Numbered from the stretch's first letter, positions 26,184 to 36,140 are shown. The stretch is DNA of 64,000 nt from an uncultured Bacilli bacterium (GCA_934157235.1 CAKPHH010000003.1:65187-129186); one strand, 5' to 3'. The notes: generated by a model not told the origin, from the letters alone. Translations and numbers: made by a program.

Positions 26184-28272
26184 TATTATTCCCCTTTTCT
26201 ACTTGTTCTATTGTAATTTTATTTTCTTCATTCTTATCTAAGAGGTTGAAGACAATTATATTATTTGAAACATCTAATAAATTATTAGTATACTCAGTAT
26301 TCTTTTTTATTTCTTCTTCGCTTATAGCTTCACCATTTAAGGATAGATATTCTATTTTTTGGCTATTATAATAAGCTTTATTAGTAACCCAGTTTCCATT
26401 AGGGAAGCAAACTATGTTACTACCAAGTACGTTAAAGATATCGTTACCTAATTGATATTCATTATAGAAACCAAACATGTTACCAAGTGTTGGCATAGCG
26501 TCATACATACCCATAACTTCTTTTACTTCCATATTGTACTTTGTACCAGCCATATCTTTGGTCCAAATTATGAATGGTACTTTGCGACCTAATTCATATT
26601 GATATGAATCATATTCTTTGTAATTTGGATCATTTTTATCTAAAATAGAATTAGTTTCTTTATTGTAATTGTATAATAAATTATAATCTTTTCTAGGTAA
26701 TCTGGCATCATGGTCACCATATAAGACAATAACTGTATCATCTAGTAAACCATTTGTTTCTAAATCTTCAAGTAGTTGGCCCAAGGCACTATCAGCATAA
26801 TGAACGGATTTAAAATAGTTTCCTAATTTTGTACCTTCCATATAGGGATGAGATATTTCTTCAGTTGTGCCATCTTCTTTAGTGATAGTTTCTTTCATAT
26901 CTACGGCGAACTCTCCATACTTAGCAGTATCAGAGAATGGTGTATGGTTTGTTAACATGATCATAACACCATACCAGTTATCATATTTGTTATTGATATT
27001 AACTAGCTTAGGAATAGATTGTTTAAAGAATTCTTTATCTGATAAACCTAGTCCAATTGAAGTCTCTGGTGTTACTTCGTAATCGCTCTTACTATAGAAT
27101 TTTTTATAGCCTAGGCTCTTATGCATAGTACGACGATTCCAAAAATCAGCTTTGTTAGCATGCATACTAAATGTATAATATCCTTGTTCACTTAATAGTT
27201 TAGGAATTGAATTATAAGTTCTGTTATAGTAAGCAACAAAGGCTGTACCTGACTTAGTTGGCATTAGTGATGTTGAAAAAGTTAATTCTGTATCACTACT
27301 TGTTCCTACACTAACTTGGGAATAAAAGTTTGAGAAGTACATTCCTTCTTTAGCTAATTTATTTAAAGTAGGACTTACTGCTTCTCCATTAAATTCTAAT
27401 CCAATAACGTTATTTTGCATACTTTCAGCATGAATTACTAGAATATTCTTGTCTTTAAAGATATTAGTATATTCATTAGTCTTTTGCCCTTTTCTATTAG
27501 CAAAATAGTCATTGAAGCTTTTCTTAGCTTTATCATAACCGAACATAGAATTTAGTTTTGGTTGAATGGAAGTAATTAAATCATTACTTTGATAAATATA
27601 TATACCAAATCTAGTAACGATATATTCTTTATTCCATTGTTTTACAAATCTTGAAACATCTAATGATGTAAGTGTTATAATAAATAGACCTAAAATAGCA
27701 GATCCAGTAATAAGAGTCTTAGTCATTTTCTTTTTACGCTCTGTTTTAGTTTCGATCTTCTTATAATAATTTTTCTTTTTTAATTTAATATGAACAAAAA
27801 TTAAAACCAAAGGTCCAATCACATATATTAAATCTTTTAGTTGTAAGACATTTTCAACAACAGCATCACCGACATCACCAATATATTGTGTAAGAGATAG
27901 CATTGATACTGATGCAAAAGATGAATAGAATGTGTAATATACAGAGTTAATCATACATATTCCACTTAGGAATATGTCTAGTATCAAGTAATATGTAAAT
28001 CTATTTTTAGGATGGAATAAATACCCAAATGAACCTAAAATAACAATTACAGCTAAATCTCCCATTATAGCTTTTATTGATAAGTAATTTGCTAGAGAAT
28101 TGATACAAAAAAATCTTAAGATTGTGGCATTTAATAAGCAAGTAATCATATATGTTATAAATATTTGATTGTTTTTGATATACTTGCTAATGACTTTTTT
28201 TTCTTTAGCATTTATTAGGGACTTTTTTATTTTGTCAAATGTATTTTGACATCTATATTTTATTCTTTTCAT
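26161..28272 (-). CDS. LtaS-like lipoteichoic acid synthase / sulfatase-fold phosphotransferase
   Basis: The 703-aa protein has about five membrane segments within 38-205, then an extracellular alkaline-phosphatase-fold domain. Visible active-site parts are HAESMQ with Glu283, SSDTEL with the nucleophile Thr328, LTNHTPF (His443) and VIVLYGDHD with Asp520 and His521. The set matches LtaS, which polymerises glycerol phosphate from phosphatidylglycerol. The GDHDARLPRKDY and following YELGRKVPFIIW sections are also family-typical. It is the second LtaS-type domain in the window (see 6610-9039), so the two may make or decorate different polymers. Confidence 0.9.
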   Translation of the reverse strand: MKRIKYRCQNTFDKIKKSLINAKEKKVISKYIKNNQIFITYMITCLLNATILRFFCINSLANYLSIKAIMGDLAVIVILGSFGYLFHPKNRFTYYLILDIFLSGICMINSVYYTFYSSFASVSMLSLTQYIGDVGDAVVENVLQLKDLIYVIGPLVLIFVHIKLKKKNYYKKIETKTERKKKMTKTLITGSAILGLFIITLTSLDVSRFVKQWNKEYIVTRFGIYIYQSNDLITSIQPKLNSMFGYDKAKKSFNDYFANRKGQKTNEYTNIFKDKNILVIHAESMQNNVIGLEFNGEAVSPTLNKLAKEGMYFSNFYSQVSVGTSSDTELTFSTSLMPTKSGTAFVAYYNRTYNSIPKLLSEQGYYTFSMHANKADFWNRRTMHKSLGYKKFYSKSDYEVTPETSIGLGLSDKEFFKQSIPKLVNINNKYDNWYGVMIMLTNHTPFSDTAKYGEFAVDMKETITKEDGTTEEISHPYMEGTKLGNYFKSVHYADSALGQLLEDLETNGLLDDTVIVLYGDHDARLPRKDYNLLYNYNKETNSILDKNDPNYKEYDSYQYELGRKVPFIIWTKDMAGTKYNMEVKEVMGMYDAMPTLGNMFGFYNEYQLGNDIFNVLGSNIVCFPNGNWVTNKAYYNSQKIEYLSLNGEAISEEEIKKNTEYTNNLLDVSNNIIVFNLLDKNEENKITIEQVEKGNNNETKKKS

Positions 28273-28335
28273 TTCTCAAACCTCACGGTTATATTATAGC
28301 ATTATAAGAAAATTTTTTCAATCTTTGCAAGTAAA

Positions 28336-28406
28336 AAGTACCTTTCTATAGTCAAGACATTCTAACACATTTAGATTTTATGTTGCTTAACTATAAAAAG
28401 ATACTT
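28336..28406 (-). terminator. Long-loop terminator after the BrkB-family gene
   Basis: A 17-bp stem with two mismatches (28336-28352 with 28390-28406) encloses 37 nt and is followed on the minus strand by TTTTT. Confidence 0.5.
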
Positions 28407-28427
28407 ATTTTATTTATTTGATTGGGC

Positions 28428-29249
28428 CTATTCTAAGGCTTTTTTATTTTGATAACTACCAGCATTTATTACTAAGCCTAGGACAAATATGTAAGATAAC
28501 ATATAAACCCATAATAGAAGGATTATAATATTAGACATACTTCCATAGAAAATATCATACTTAGTAAAAGTATTTAGGTAGAAGGAATATATTTCTGAAC
28601 AGATAATCCAACTGATTGTTGTAAATATAGCGCCATGGGTTGTTGTAGAACCTTCTATTTCTTCATCTGGAGCAATTACATAGATTAGTTTGATATTGAA
28701 ATAAATTATTATGATACTTATTGGGTATTTTAATAACTTATATATTTTGTAAAAGAAAAGTACTGTCTTAGAGTTATCAAAAGATGTAGTAAGTAAACTA
28801 AATATGCTATCACCAAAGACTGGAACTATTAAAAGGAAGAAGATTATTTCAACTAGGACAAAAGTCATCATAATAGCTTTTATTCGACGTCTAATTACAT
28901 CACGAGGAGTTATTTTATAGATTTCATTGGAAGCGACTATTATGGAATGAGTACCATTAGAAGCTAAAATGAAAGCTGAGAAAAAGAAGACACCAATATT
29001 AAAGTTTAGCCCTTCTCCTGATAAAATACTTTCAATAAAGTTTTCTACTCCATCAGGAACAGAAACATTTAGAGCACTTTGAATAACCTCTACAGAGATA
29101 GATAGTTTTGTCGCTATAGCTCCTAATAAAGCAATTATAGGAATTAGTGACATGACAAAGAAAAAAGCGAGATGTCCGGGTAGTATTCTCATTTCAGGCT
29201 TTTTGATTAATTCAGTTGCTTTTTTTAAGAACCCTTTTGCTCGCTCCAT
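28428..29249 (-). CDS. YihY/BrkB-family membrane protein
   Basis: The 273-aa protein has six hydrophobic segments and the family start FLKKATELIKKPEMRILPGHLAFFFVMSLIPIIALLGAI. It also has LASNGTHSIIVASNEIYKI in the second third and GAIFTTISWIICSEIYSFYL near the end. BrkB-like proteins were once called ribonuclease BN by mistake. Their function is unknown, and transport or lipid movement has been suggested. It starts 14 nt after the GGDEF-type gene, in the same transcription unit as 31302-31775. Confidence 0.88.
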   Translation of the reverse strand: MERAKGFLKKATELIKKPEMRILPGHLAFFFVMSLIPIIALLGAIATKLSISVEVIQSALNVSVPDGVENFIESILSGEGLNFNIGVFFFSAFILASNGTHSIIVASNEIYKITPRDVIRRRIKAIMMTFVLVEIIFFLLIVPVFGDSIFSLLTTSFDNSKTVLFFYKIYKLLKYPISIIIIYFNIKLIYVIAPDEEIEGSTTTHGAIFTTISWIICSEIYSFYLNTFTKYDIFYGSMSNIIILLLWVYMLSYIFVLGLVINAGSYQNKKALE

Positions 29250-29262
29250 TTTTATCGACCTC

Positions 29263-31305
29263 TTATTTTAAATCTTCTTTATTTGCTATCATTTGAATAG
29301 TTGCTTCATTAATAGCGTCATCTAAAGTTTTTATTTTATCTAAAATCATACTATAACCAACGGCTGCTCCAAATTCATGTGGAAGGCCTTTCATTTCTTT
29401 AGCTATTTTCTTGGTATAAGTTTCTACTTGTCTTTCACTATAACCAACTAAATAAATTAAGAATTCATTACCATCAGTACGCATTATTTCACTATTTTCT
29501 AGTTGAGTATTAACTAAGATACCAGCTGCTTTAATGATTAATTGGTCTCCTTCTTCATGACCAAAATTATCATTTACATATTTGACATTATTTAAATCAA
29601 CCATAACAATGGCTTGTGGGAATACATTACATTCTTCCCATTCTGGCATTTTAGCGTTTAAGTAATTTCTATTTTTTAATGATGTTAACATATCTGTATA
29701 CTTATGTCTTTCACTAACTTTTACTTTTTTAACTTTTCTCTTTTTCTTTAGAATTAGATACATTATTAGTAAAATGATTAGTGGGATAAAGACAATTGCT
29801 AAAACAATAGTATATACTTGTTGGAATGTTGAACCTTCTAAAATAGAAGCATGTAAGTTTTCAATACCAGCATTACGATAATTGTAATATGAGTTAGTAT
29901 TTATAATATAGTTGAATAAATCATAGAAGGCTTCGTTATCCTTTTTAACCATAAATTTATAATCATTTAACATATTATCTATATATAGAAGGTTAAAGCT
30001 TTTAAATTTAGTAGTTTGATAATTATTATATATTTCTCTATCTAGAACTATCATTTTATTTGATGCATTAGCTAGTAATTGATCTATATTGTCATAACCT
30101 TTGATATTAGCACGAGAATTTGTTGAGAAATAGTTATATAAAGAATCTTCTTTTAACATAACTATATCTTGGCCTTTTAAACTTTCAAAGGAGTTAACAA
30201 TATGATTATCTTTTTGATAGCCTAGAACTACGTATTGTTCAATAAAGGTTGATAAAGTTGCATAATATTTATCATTGTTGTAGTTATAATAGTCAAAATA
30301 AACATCTATTTCACCTTTATCAATAGCTTTTTGTAATTCTTCTTTAGACTTATATTCTTTGTATTTAAAGTTAATATCAGCCAAACGTGAAATACGATCT
30401 ACATATTCCCCTGCTATACCGGCTAGTTTTCCATTTACTAGTACTTCATAAGGAGCATTAGTAACAAAACCATAGGTATAGTTTTTAGAGATTAGGGAAG
30501 CTTTCGTTTTGGCACTTAGATTATTCTTTAGTAAGTAATAATCTAGGTAAGCTTTATTGTACTCTTTAGTATAGACAGTTAAACGCCATTTATTATAATA
30601 TTTAGTTACTATTTTATTTAATTCTTCATTATTATTACTTAGAGTTAGGACTATTTGTTTTTTCATCTCAGTTAAGTAATAATTAATGTAGTATTTATTT
30701 TTTTCAATTGTATAGTCTAGGTACATAATATTTGGTACGACAATCATGTTCACTTCATTGTTATCTAAGGCAGTATATAGAGTTTGAATGTCTTTATAGG
30801 ACTTATATGATAAGTTATTACCACCTTTTAAGTAGTAACTTATTTCATCAGCATCATCTTCAAAAACTCCGAAGATAATATTACGCATATCTTTAGTACT
30901 ATTTATTCTTTCATAGTTTTTTCCAACTATGATGTAGTTATCATTGAATAGGAATAAATTATTCTTACTTAGAGTGGCATCATTATCTAATATTTCAATA
31001 CGATAACTTTCTGTTTTTGGAGTTGAGGTCTTTAAATAAGGAATTCTGTTGAATTCAATACCAACATTTTTTTGAAAATCATCTAGGAAATTAAAGATTA
31101 CGCCATCGCCATTCATACCATATAAAGGATAATCGTTTATAACTTCAAAGTCATAAGTTTTATCTTTGTTCTTTTCAACCCATTTTTTTTCGGCAACTGT
31201 TAAAGTTGTCGTCTTATCTTCTTTGTTATAATGACGATAAACCAAGACAAATAAAACACTCGCTATTACTAATGGGATTAAAATCACTAATGCTTTTTTT
31301 CTCAT
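29263..31305 (-). CDS. Membrane sensor: two solute-binding-like domains, one helix, degenerate GGDEF domain
   Basis: The 680-aa protein has an N-terminal signal anchor (~5-23). Two tandem SBP_bac_3-like extracellular domains follow (~30-240 and ~265-475; NGDGVIFNFLDDFQK, NGKLAGIAGEYVDRI), then a membrane helix at ~495-518 and a cytoplasmic GGDEF-fold domain (~530-680) starting YTDMLTSLKNRNYLN. The signature is D611-G-N-E-F instead of GG(D/E)EF, so the first Gly and the metal-binding acidic residue are both changed, although VMVDLNNVKYVNDNFGHEEGD is well kept. It may bind a nucleotide without making c-di-GMP. The start overlaps the previous gene by 4 nt (ATGA). Confidence 0.85.
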   Translation of the reverse strand: MRKKALVILIPLVIASVLFVLVYRHYNKEDKTTTLTVAEKKWVEKNKDKTYDFEVINDYPLYGMNGDGVIFNFLDDFQKNVGIEFNRIPYLKTSTPKTESYRIEILDNDATLSKNNLFLFNDNYIIVGKNYERINSTKDMRNIIFGVFEDDADEISYYLKGGNNLSYKSYKDIQTLYTALDNNEVNMIVVPNIMYLDYTIEKNKYYINYYLTEMKKQIVLTLSNNNEELNKIVTKYYNKWRLTVYTKEYNKAYLDYYLLKNNLSAKTKASLISKNYTYGFVTNAPYEVLVNGKLAGIAGEYVDRISRLADINFKYKEYKSKEELQKAIDKGEIDVYFDYYNYNNDKYYATLSTFIEQYVVLGYQKDNHIVNSFESLKGQDIVMLKEDSLYNYFSTNSRANIKGYDNIDQLLANASNKMIVLDREIYNNYQTTKFKSFNLLYIDNMLNDYKFMVKKDNEAFYDLFNYIINTNSYYNYRNAGIENLHASILEGSTFQQVYTIVLAIVFIPLIILLIMYLILKKKRKVKKVKVSERHKYTDMLTSLKNRNYLNAKMPEWEECNVFPQAIVMVDLNNVKYVNDNFGHEEGDQLIIKAAGILVNTQLENSEIMRTDGNEFLIYLVGYSERQVETYTKKIAKEMKGLPHEFGAAVGYSMILDKIKTLDDAINEATIQMIANKEDLK

Positions 31306-31775
31306 TTGGCACTTCCTGTTCTATTTTTTGTCCAAGTTATGCTACTTTTACTATGATGTTTGTAGCCTATAATTGGAAATTCAGTGGAAGTTTCTTCTTT
31401 AGTTACAAAAATTTGGAAGTCATAAAATTTTCTTTGAGCTTCACTGAATACTTCTAAGGACTTATCGCCATATTTTTTGGCAGTATCTACAGAAACTTCT
31501 GGAGCAACTGTAATAATTAGTTCGACAGTTTTCCCAGAAACACGATAAGTAACATTTCTAACGGCATCTTCTTTAAATTTATCTTTTAAATTCGTAGAAG
31601 TTTTATTAGATATAGGTACTTTTTCAATTCCATCTAATCTATTCCCATAAATTGCTTTACCTGAATTTGGAAATAAAACGGTTTTTATTGGAATTAATAA
31701 TACTACAAATAATAGGAAAACTCCTATGACAATAAATATCTTTTTATTTTTCTTTATATATTTCAAAATCATCAC
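31302..31775 (-). CDS. Small membrane-anchored extracellular protein, unknown
   Basis: The 157-aa product has a single helix (~12-31) after a Lys-rich start, then an outside domain of ~120 residues. That domain includes a beta-alpha-beta section (VRNVTYRVSGKTVELIITV, TAKKYGDKSLEVFSEAQRKFYDFQIFV) and a polar end. I do not recognise a family. It ends with TGA inside the ATGA of the sensor gene, so the two are coupled and may work together. Its start has only a moderate ribosome site (GGATGTG region). Confidence 0.7.
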   Translation of the reverse strand: MMILKYIKKNKKIFIVIGVFLLFVVLLIPIKTVLFPNSGKAIYGNRLDGIEKVPISNKTSTNLKDKFKEDAVRNVTYRVSGKTVELIITVAPEVSVDTAKKYGDKSLEVFSEAQRKFYDFQIFVTKEETSTEFPIIGYKHHSKSSITWTKNRTGSAK

Positions 31776-31856
31776 ATCCTAGTATTTTTATTATACATCA
31801 TATATATGCCTTTTTCAATTGGCAAATTGTTAGAGTATTTAGGTGTTATTTAAAAA

Positions 31857-33278
31857 CTATTGTAGTTCCTCTATAAGTATATTCATAGCTAGTTTAGGAT
31901 TTGCACTACCCTTTGTTTCTTTCATTACTTGACCCATTAAGAATTTAATTGCACGATCATGACCATTTTTGTAGTCGGTAACACTTTCACTATTTTCAGA
32001 AACAATCTTTTTAATTATTTCTCTTAGAGCTGTATCATCTGTTATATTTTCAATACCTGATTCTTTAATAATTTCAGAGATTGATTTATCTTCTTCTAAA
32101 ACTTTATCTAAAATATCTTTTAAGTTTTTACTAGTTAGAGTATTATCAGATATTTTATTTACTAACTCTACCATACGTTCTTTAGTTAGAGTGGTATCTG
32201 TAATTGATTTTTCAGTCTTATTTAAGTAACCAGAAATGTCACCTAAAAGTAAGTTACTAGCAATTTTAAAATCTATATCTTCAGTTAATAGAGTATTAAA
32301 ATAGTCACTTAATGGCTTGTTTTGAACAAGTTTTTTAGCATTGATTTCAGAAACGTTCTTTTCCATATAAAGGCTTCTTCTTTCATCAGGTAACATTTCG
32401 ATAGTGTTTCTTACCTCTTCGATCATAGTGTCTGTTAAATATAAGTATGGAATATCTGGCTCTGGGAAATAACGATAGTCATTACCTGTTTCCTTAATAC
32501 GCATTAGAACTGTATCGCCAAGTTTATCATCATAACGTCTAGTTTGTTCTTTAAAAGTTTCACCTTTTTCTAATAATTCAGTTTGACGGATAATTTCTTT
32601 TTCAATACTTATACCAACATTAGAAATTGAACCAATATTTTTGATTTCACATTTAGTTCCGAATGGATCTGTTTCATTTTTTCTAATTGAGACATTGGCG
32701 TCACAGCGCATTGAACCTTCTTCCATTTTACAATCACTTATATCAGTATAGAATAGTAACTCTTTTAATTTTTCTAGATATAACTTTGCTTCAGTACTAC
32801 TACTGATACATGGTTTAGTTACTATTTCAATTAGTGGAACTCCTGCTCTATTGAAGTCTAGAAGAGTTTTATCACCACGATGGGTACTCTTACAAGTATC
32901 TTCTTCAATGTGCATTTCTTCTATTTCAATTTTCTTTTTTGTACCATCAACTTCTATTTCTACATAACCATCATAGCCTATTGGAGTTCGGCCTTGAGTA
33001 ATCTGAAAGTTTTTTGGATTATCTGGATAGAAGTAATTTTTTCTATCAAAGTGCATTTCTTTTCTTATTTTACAATTTAAAACACAAGCTGCTTTTATAG
33101 CTAGATTTACGACTTCTTTATTTAATGTTGGTAATGTACCTGGATAACCTAAGTCAACTACATTAGTCAAAGAATTAGCCATTTGACCATATCCGTTTAG
33201 GGAGTTTGAAAATATTTTAGTATTTGTCTTTAATTCTACATGGACTTCGATACCAATTGTTGGAATGTAATTAGTCAT
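31857..33278 (-). CDS. gatB: Aspartyl/glutamyl-tRNA amidotransferase subunit B
   Basis: The 473-aa GatB starts at MTNYIPTIGIEVHVEL, where GGAGGTG lies directly upstream. A longer frame from 33293 would include that site. Signature parts are the IGIEVHVEL start, the KNYFYPDNPKNFQITQ and DFNRAGVPLIEIVT regions near residue 150, DYRYFPEPDIP near 275 and the C-terminal YqeY-like tail domain ending MGQVMKETKGSANP. With GatA and GatC it turns Glu-tRNA(Gln), and Asp-tRNA(Asn) where present, into the correct amide form. It overlaps gatA by 8 nt. Confidence 0.97.
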   Translation of the reverse strand: MTNYIPTIGIEVHVELKTNTKIFSNSLNGYGQMANSLTNVVDLGYPGTLPTLNKEVVNLAIKAACVLNCKIRKEMHFDRKNYFYPDNPKNFQITQGRTPIGYDGYVEIEVDGTKKKIEIEEMHIEEDTCKSTHRGDKTLLDFNRAGVPLIEIVTKPCISSSTEAKLYLEKLKELLFYTDISDCKMEEGSMRCDANVSIRKNETDPFGTKCEIKNIGSISNVGISIEKEIIRQTELLEKGETFKEQTRRYDDKLGDTVLMRIKETGNDYRYFPEPDIPYLYLTDTMIEEVRNTIEMLPDERRSLYMEKNVSEINAKKLVQNKPLSDYFNTLLTEDIDFKIASNLLLGDISGYLNKTEKSITDTTLTKERMVELVNKISDNTLTSKNLKDILDKVLEEDKSISEIIKESGIENITDDTALREIIKKIVSENSESVTDYKNGHDRAIKFLMGQVMKETKGSANPKLAMNILIEELQ

Positions 33279-34728
33279 GTTTTTCACCTCCATTAGGATT
33301 TAAGTCTAAATTTAGTTCTTTTTCTACGAAACTAGCTAGTTGATACATCTTTGCTTCTTCAAATGGAGCACCAATTATTTGCATACCGATTGGCAAGTTT
33401 TCACTGTTAAAGCCGATTGGAACACTCATTCCTGGAAGGCCTGCCATATTAACAGGAATAGTTAAGACATCATCCATGAATGATTTTATAGCATCATCTA
33501 GACCTTTATCTAGTTCATATGCAACAGTTGTGTTGTTTGGGCCAATGACTAAGTCATAATTTTTAAATGTTTCTAGGAAACTCTTACGCATATCATCTCT
33601 TATTTCTAGGGCTTTGTTGTAATATAATTTAGCATTTTTACCAGATAATAAGTAACTACCAATCATGATACGTCTTTTTACTTCGTCACCAAAACCGATT
33701 TTTCTAGTTTTTAGATATAAGTCTTCGATATCTTTTGGATTTTCATAACTGTAACCATAACGAATACCGTCAAATCTGGCTAAGTTAGAACTAGCCTCGC
33801 CCATGGCAATAATTTGATATAGGGGAACGGCTTTATCAATATAATTTATATCAACATAGTCGATTGTACAATTATGTTTCTTTAGTATTTCGATTACTTC
33901 ATTTAATTTATCTTTTATTTCTTTATCAATAGCTTCGCTTACATAGAAGTTTGGGATGGCTATTTTCATGCCATCTATTTTTTCACCAATTAGTCTTGTA
34001 AAGTCTTCATTAGTTTCAACAGAAGTTAAATCTTTTTCACTTTTTCCACAGATTGTGTTTAAAAGTACAGCATTTTCATAGACATTTTTAGTCATAGGAC
34101 CAATTTGGTCGAGACTTGAACCAAAAGCAATTAGTCCATAACGTGATACACGTCCATATGTTGGTTTTAGTCCTACTATGCCGCAAAAAGATGCTGGTTG
34201 TCTAATAGATCCACCTGTGTCTGAACCTAGAGCAAAAGGTATAATTCGCTTACTTACAGCTGCCGCACTTCCTCCAGATGATCCACCTGGTACTCTTGTT
34301 TTATTCCAAGGATTTTTTACTGGTCCAAAGAAAGATGTTCTATTAGATGAACCCATGGCAAACTCATCCATGTTAGTCTTACCAATAATAATCATATTAG
34401 CAGCTTTTATTCTTTCAACAACATCAGCATCATAGATTGGGTCAAAGTTTTCTAATATTTTAGAAGCAGCAGTTGTACGTAGTCCTCTAGTTAGAATGTT
34501 ATCTTTTAGAGCTATTGGAATACCAAACGTTAGAGAATTTACTTCTTTACCTTCTAACTCTTCAGCTTGTTTTAAGGCTTCTTCTTTATTTAGAGTAATA
34601 AAACAGTTTAAGTCTTTATTACTTTCAATTTTTTCAAAAGCTTCTTCTACTAAGTCTTTAGGTGTGATCTTTTTTTCTTTTAATAATTTATTAATTTCAA
34701 TTAATGATAAATCTAAATAATTATGCAC
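33271..34728 (-). CDS. gatA: Aspartyl/glutamyl-tRNA amidotransferase subunit A
   Basis: The 485-aa amidase-signature enzyme is full length. The Ser-cisSer-Lys triad is visible: Lys in IALKDNI near residue 77, and the serines in GGSSGGSAAAV (~150) and SDTGGSIRQPA (~175). It releases ammonia from glutamine and passes it to GatB. The gene starts 8 nt inside gatC and ends 8 nt inside gatB. Confidence 0.97.
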   Translation of the reverse strand: MHNYLDLSLIEINKLLKEKKITPKDLVEEAFEKIESNKDLNCFITLNKEEALKQAEELEGKEVNSLTFGIPIALKDNILTRGLRTTAASKILENFDPIYDADVVERIKAANMIIIGKTNMDEFAMGSSNRTSFFGPVKNPWNKTRVPGGSSGGSAAAVSKRIIPFALGSDTGGSIRQPASFCGIVGLKPTYGRVSRYGLIAFGSSLDQIGPMTKNVYENAVLLNTICGKSEKDLTSVETNEDFTRLIGEKIDGMKIAIPNFYVSEAIDKEIKDKLNEVIEILKKHNCTIDYVDINYIDKAVPLYQIIAMGEASSNLARFDGIRYGYSYENPKDIEDLYLKTRKIGFGDEVKRRIMIGSYLLSGKNAKLYYNKALEIRDDMRKSFLETFKNYDLVIGPNNTTVAYELDKGLDDAIKSFMDDVLTIPVNMAGLPGMSVPIGFNSENLPIGMQIIGAPFEEAKMYQLASFVEKELNLDLNPNGGEKHD

Positions 34729-35035
34729 TCATACCACCCTTTTCACTTATTACTACTGGAACAGAAATATAGTTTCCGCTATGACGAGGAGCATTTTTTA
34801 GAACCTCTTTAGGATTTAACATTTCTCCTTCTACATCGTCACGTAAAACACATTTATTTTCAGTTGGACAAATTAACATATCTTCGTCGTATACTTTTAC
34901 TTCATTTATTTTTTCTATTTCGTTTAAAAGTTGTTTTAATTTTACTTGATACATGGCTAGCTCTTCTTCATCTATTTCAATTCTAGCTAGATGAGCAACA
35001 TGTAAGACTTCTTCTCTTGATAATTTATCTTCCAT
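34721..35035 (-). CDS. gatC: Aspartyl/glutamyl-tRNA amidotransferase subunit C
   Basis: The 104-aa protein has the GatC layout: an N-terminal helix pair LSREEVLHVAHLARIEIDEEEL and a C-terminal LRDDVEGEMLNPKEVLKNAP followed by a beta-rich VPVVI tail that wraps GatA. It is the first gene of gatCAB and has an AGGTCTTTCT-spaced GGAGG site just upstream of the ATG. Confidence 0.95.
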   Translation of the reverse strand: MEDKLSREEVLHVAHLARIEIDEEELAMYQVKLKQLLNEIEKINEVKVYDEDMLICPTENKCVLRDDVEGEMLNPKEVLKNAPRHSGNYISVPVVISEKGGMSA

Positions 35036-35109
35036 ACAGAAAGACCTCCTTTAACTTTATTATTATATCATGGATATTTTAAGATGTAAATTTTTAGTAA
35101 GTAAGAAAA

Positions 35110-35133
35110 ACAAATGCTAGAGGTAGCATTTGT
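35110..35133 (-). terminator. Terminator of the acidic membrane protein gene
   Basis: A 10-bp perfect stem (ACAAATGCTA/TAGCATTTGT) with a 4-nt loop is followed by TTTTTCTT on the minus strand. Confidence 0.85.
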
Positions 35134-35143
35134 AGAATTTAGA

Positions 35144-35932
35144 TTATTCAGCAAAACAATCATTTATATATAGTGTATTAGGATTGGTATCATTCTTTTG
35201 TTTATAGTCATTTGCAGTACCAATTATTGTGATTTCTTGATTTTCAGTAAATTCTTTTACTTCAGCATCTTTAGACATTTTACAAATGATGTTTAGAGTA
35301 TATGAACCATCTGGATCAATATAACCAAAGGTTAATTCTTTTTTAGATTTATCGTAACTTATAAAATCTCCACTTATACGTAAGAACTTTTTATTATATT
35401 TTTGGTAAGTCTTTAGGGCATCATTTTTGTAAGCAATGGCCAAATCTAGAGCTTGAACATCAGTTGGTTCTACATTATATGGCATAGACCAGGAACCAAT
35501 CTCTGTATCTCTTCTTCCCTGTGATTGATGATATTTTATTACTTTGTAGCCTATTCCATAATATACTTTAGTTCCGCCATCTTTTAAAGTAGCAGTTTTT
35601 ATAGCAAAGTATGGTCCTTTATTGTATCGTGCTACAGAAATAATATCTATTGTTATCATAAGCATTAGAATGATTAATACATAGAAAATGATATTGAAAA
35701 TTTTCATAGTCTTATTCTTTGATGAAGGCGTTTTTTCTTCCATTGATTCATCTTTCTCATCATCTAATAAGTCTGTAGTTGATAAATCATCTTCATTTTC
35801 TTCTTCGTTTATTATTTCATAATCATCAGAATCTAAATCAAGAGAGTCTTCATCTACAAGTTCTATTTGTTCTGGATCTTCAAATTGTTCAAATTCATGA
35901 TATTCTTCTGCTTTTATTCCTTTTTTTCTCAT
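35144..35932 (-). CDS. Membrane protein with acidic cytoplasmic region, unknown
   Basis: The 262-aa protein has a very acidic N-terminus (~1-70, runs of Asp and Glu), one membrane helix (~78-100), and an extracellular domain of ~160 residues. That domain has YFAIKTATLKDGGTKVYYGIGYKVIKYHQ and a late Cys. The AIKT...DGGTKVYYGIGYKVIKY pattern recurs in uncharacterised Firmicutes membrane proteins, but I cannot name the family or function. It stands alone between gatC and ligA with its own terminator, so it is a monocistronic unit. Confidence 0.72.
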   Translation of the reverse strand: MRKKGIKAEEYHEFEQFEDPEQIELVDEDSLDLDSDDYEIINEEENEDDLSTTDLLDDEKDESMEEKTPSSKNKTMKIFNIIFYVLIILMLMITIDIISVARYNKGPYFAIKTATLKDGGTKVYYGIGYKVIKYHQSQGRRDTEIGSWSMPYNVEPTDVQALDLAIAYKNDALKTYQKYNKKFLRISGDFISYDKSKKELTFGYIDPDGSYTLNIICKMSKDAEVKEFTENQEITIIGTANDYKQKNDTNPNTLYINDCFAE

Positions 35933-36013
35933 ATACCCACCTCTTCAGTTTCGTGGACATATAATACCATTTTTTTGCAAAATAGTCAAATTTAAGGTAC
36001 AAATGGATAGTGT

Positions 36014-36140
36014 TTCCAAAGTGTAGAGATTTGAAAACAAAACCTTTATAGAATAAAAAACAGTTAAAAACCTCGCTTTCTATTGTTTTTAGTCAACTCA
36101 ATTATAAAGTGTTTTTTAGGTGGTAAATCTCTATACTTAT
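36014..36140. repeat. Long imperfect palindrome in the intergenic region before ligA's 3' end
   Basis: The outer arms GTGTAGAGATTT (36020-36031) and AAATCTCTATAC (36125-36136) pair with one mismatch. Inner segments CTTTATA/TATAAAG and TAAAAAC/GTTTTTA continue the pairing, giving a structure of about 117 nt. No T-run ends it on either strand. It could be a miniature inverted-repeat element or a structured RNA. Confidence 0.5.
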
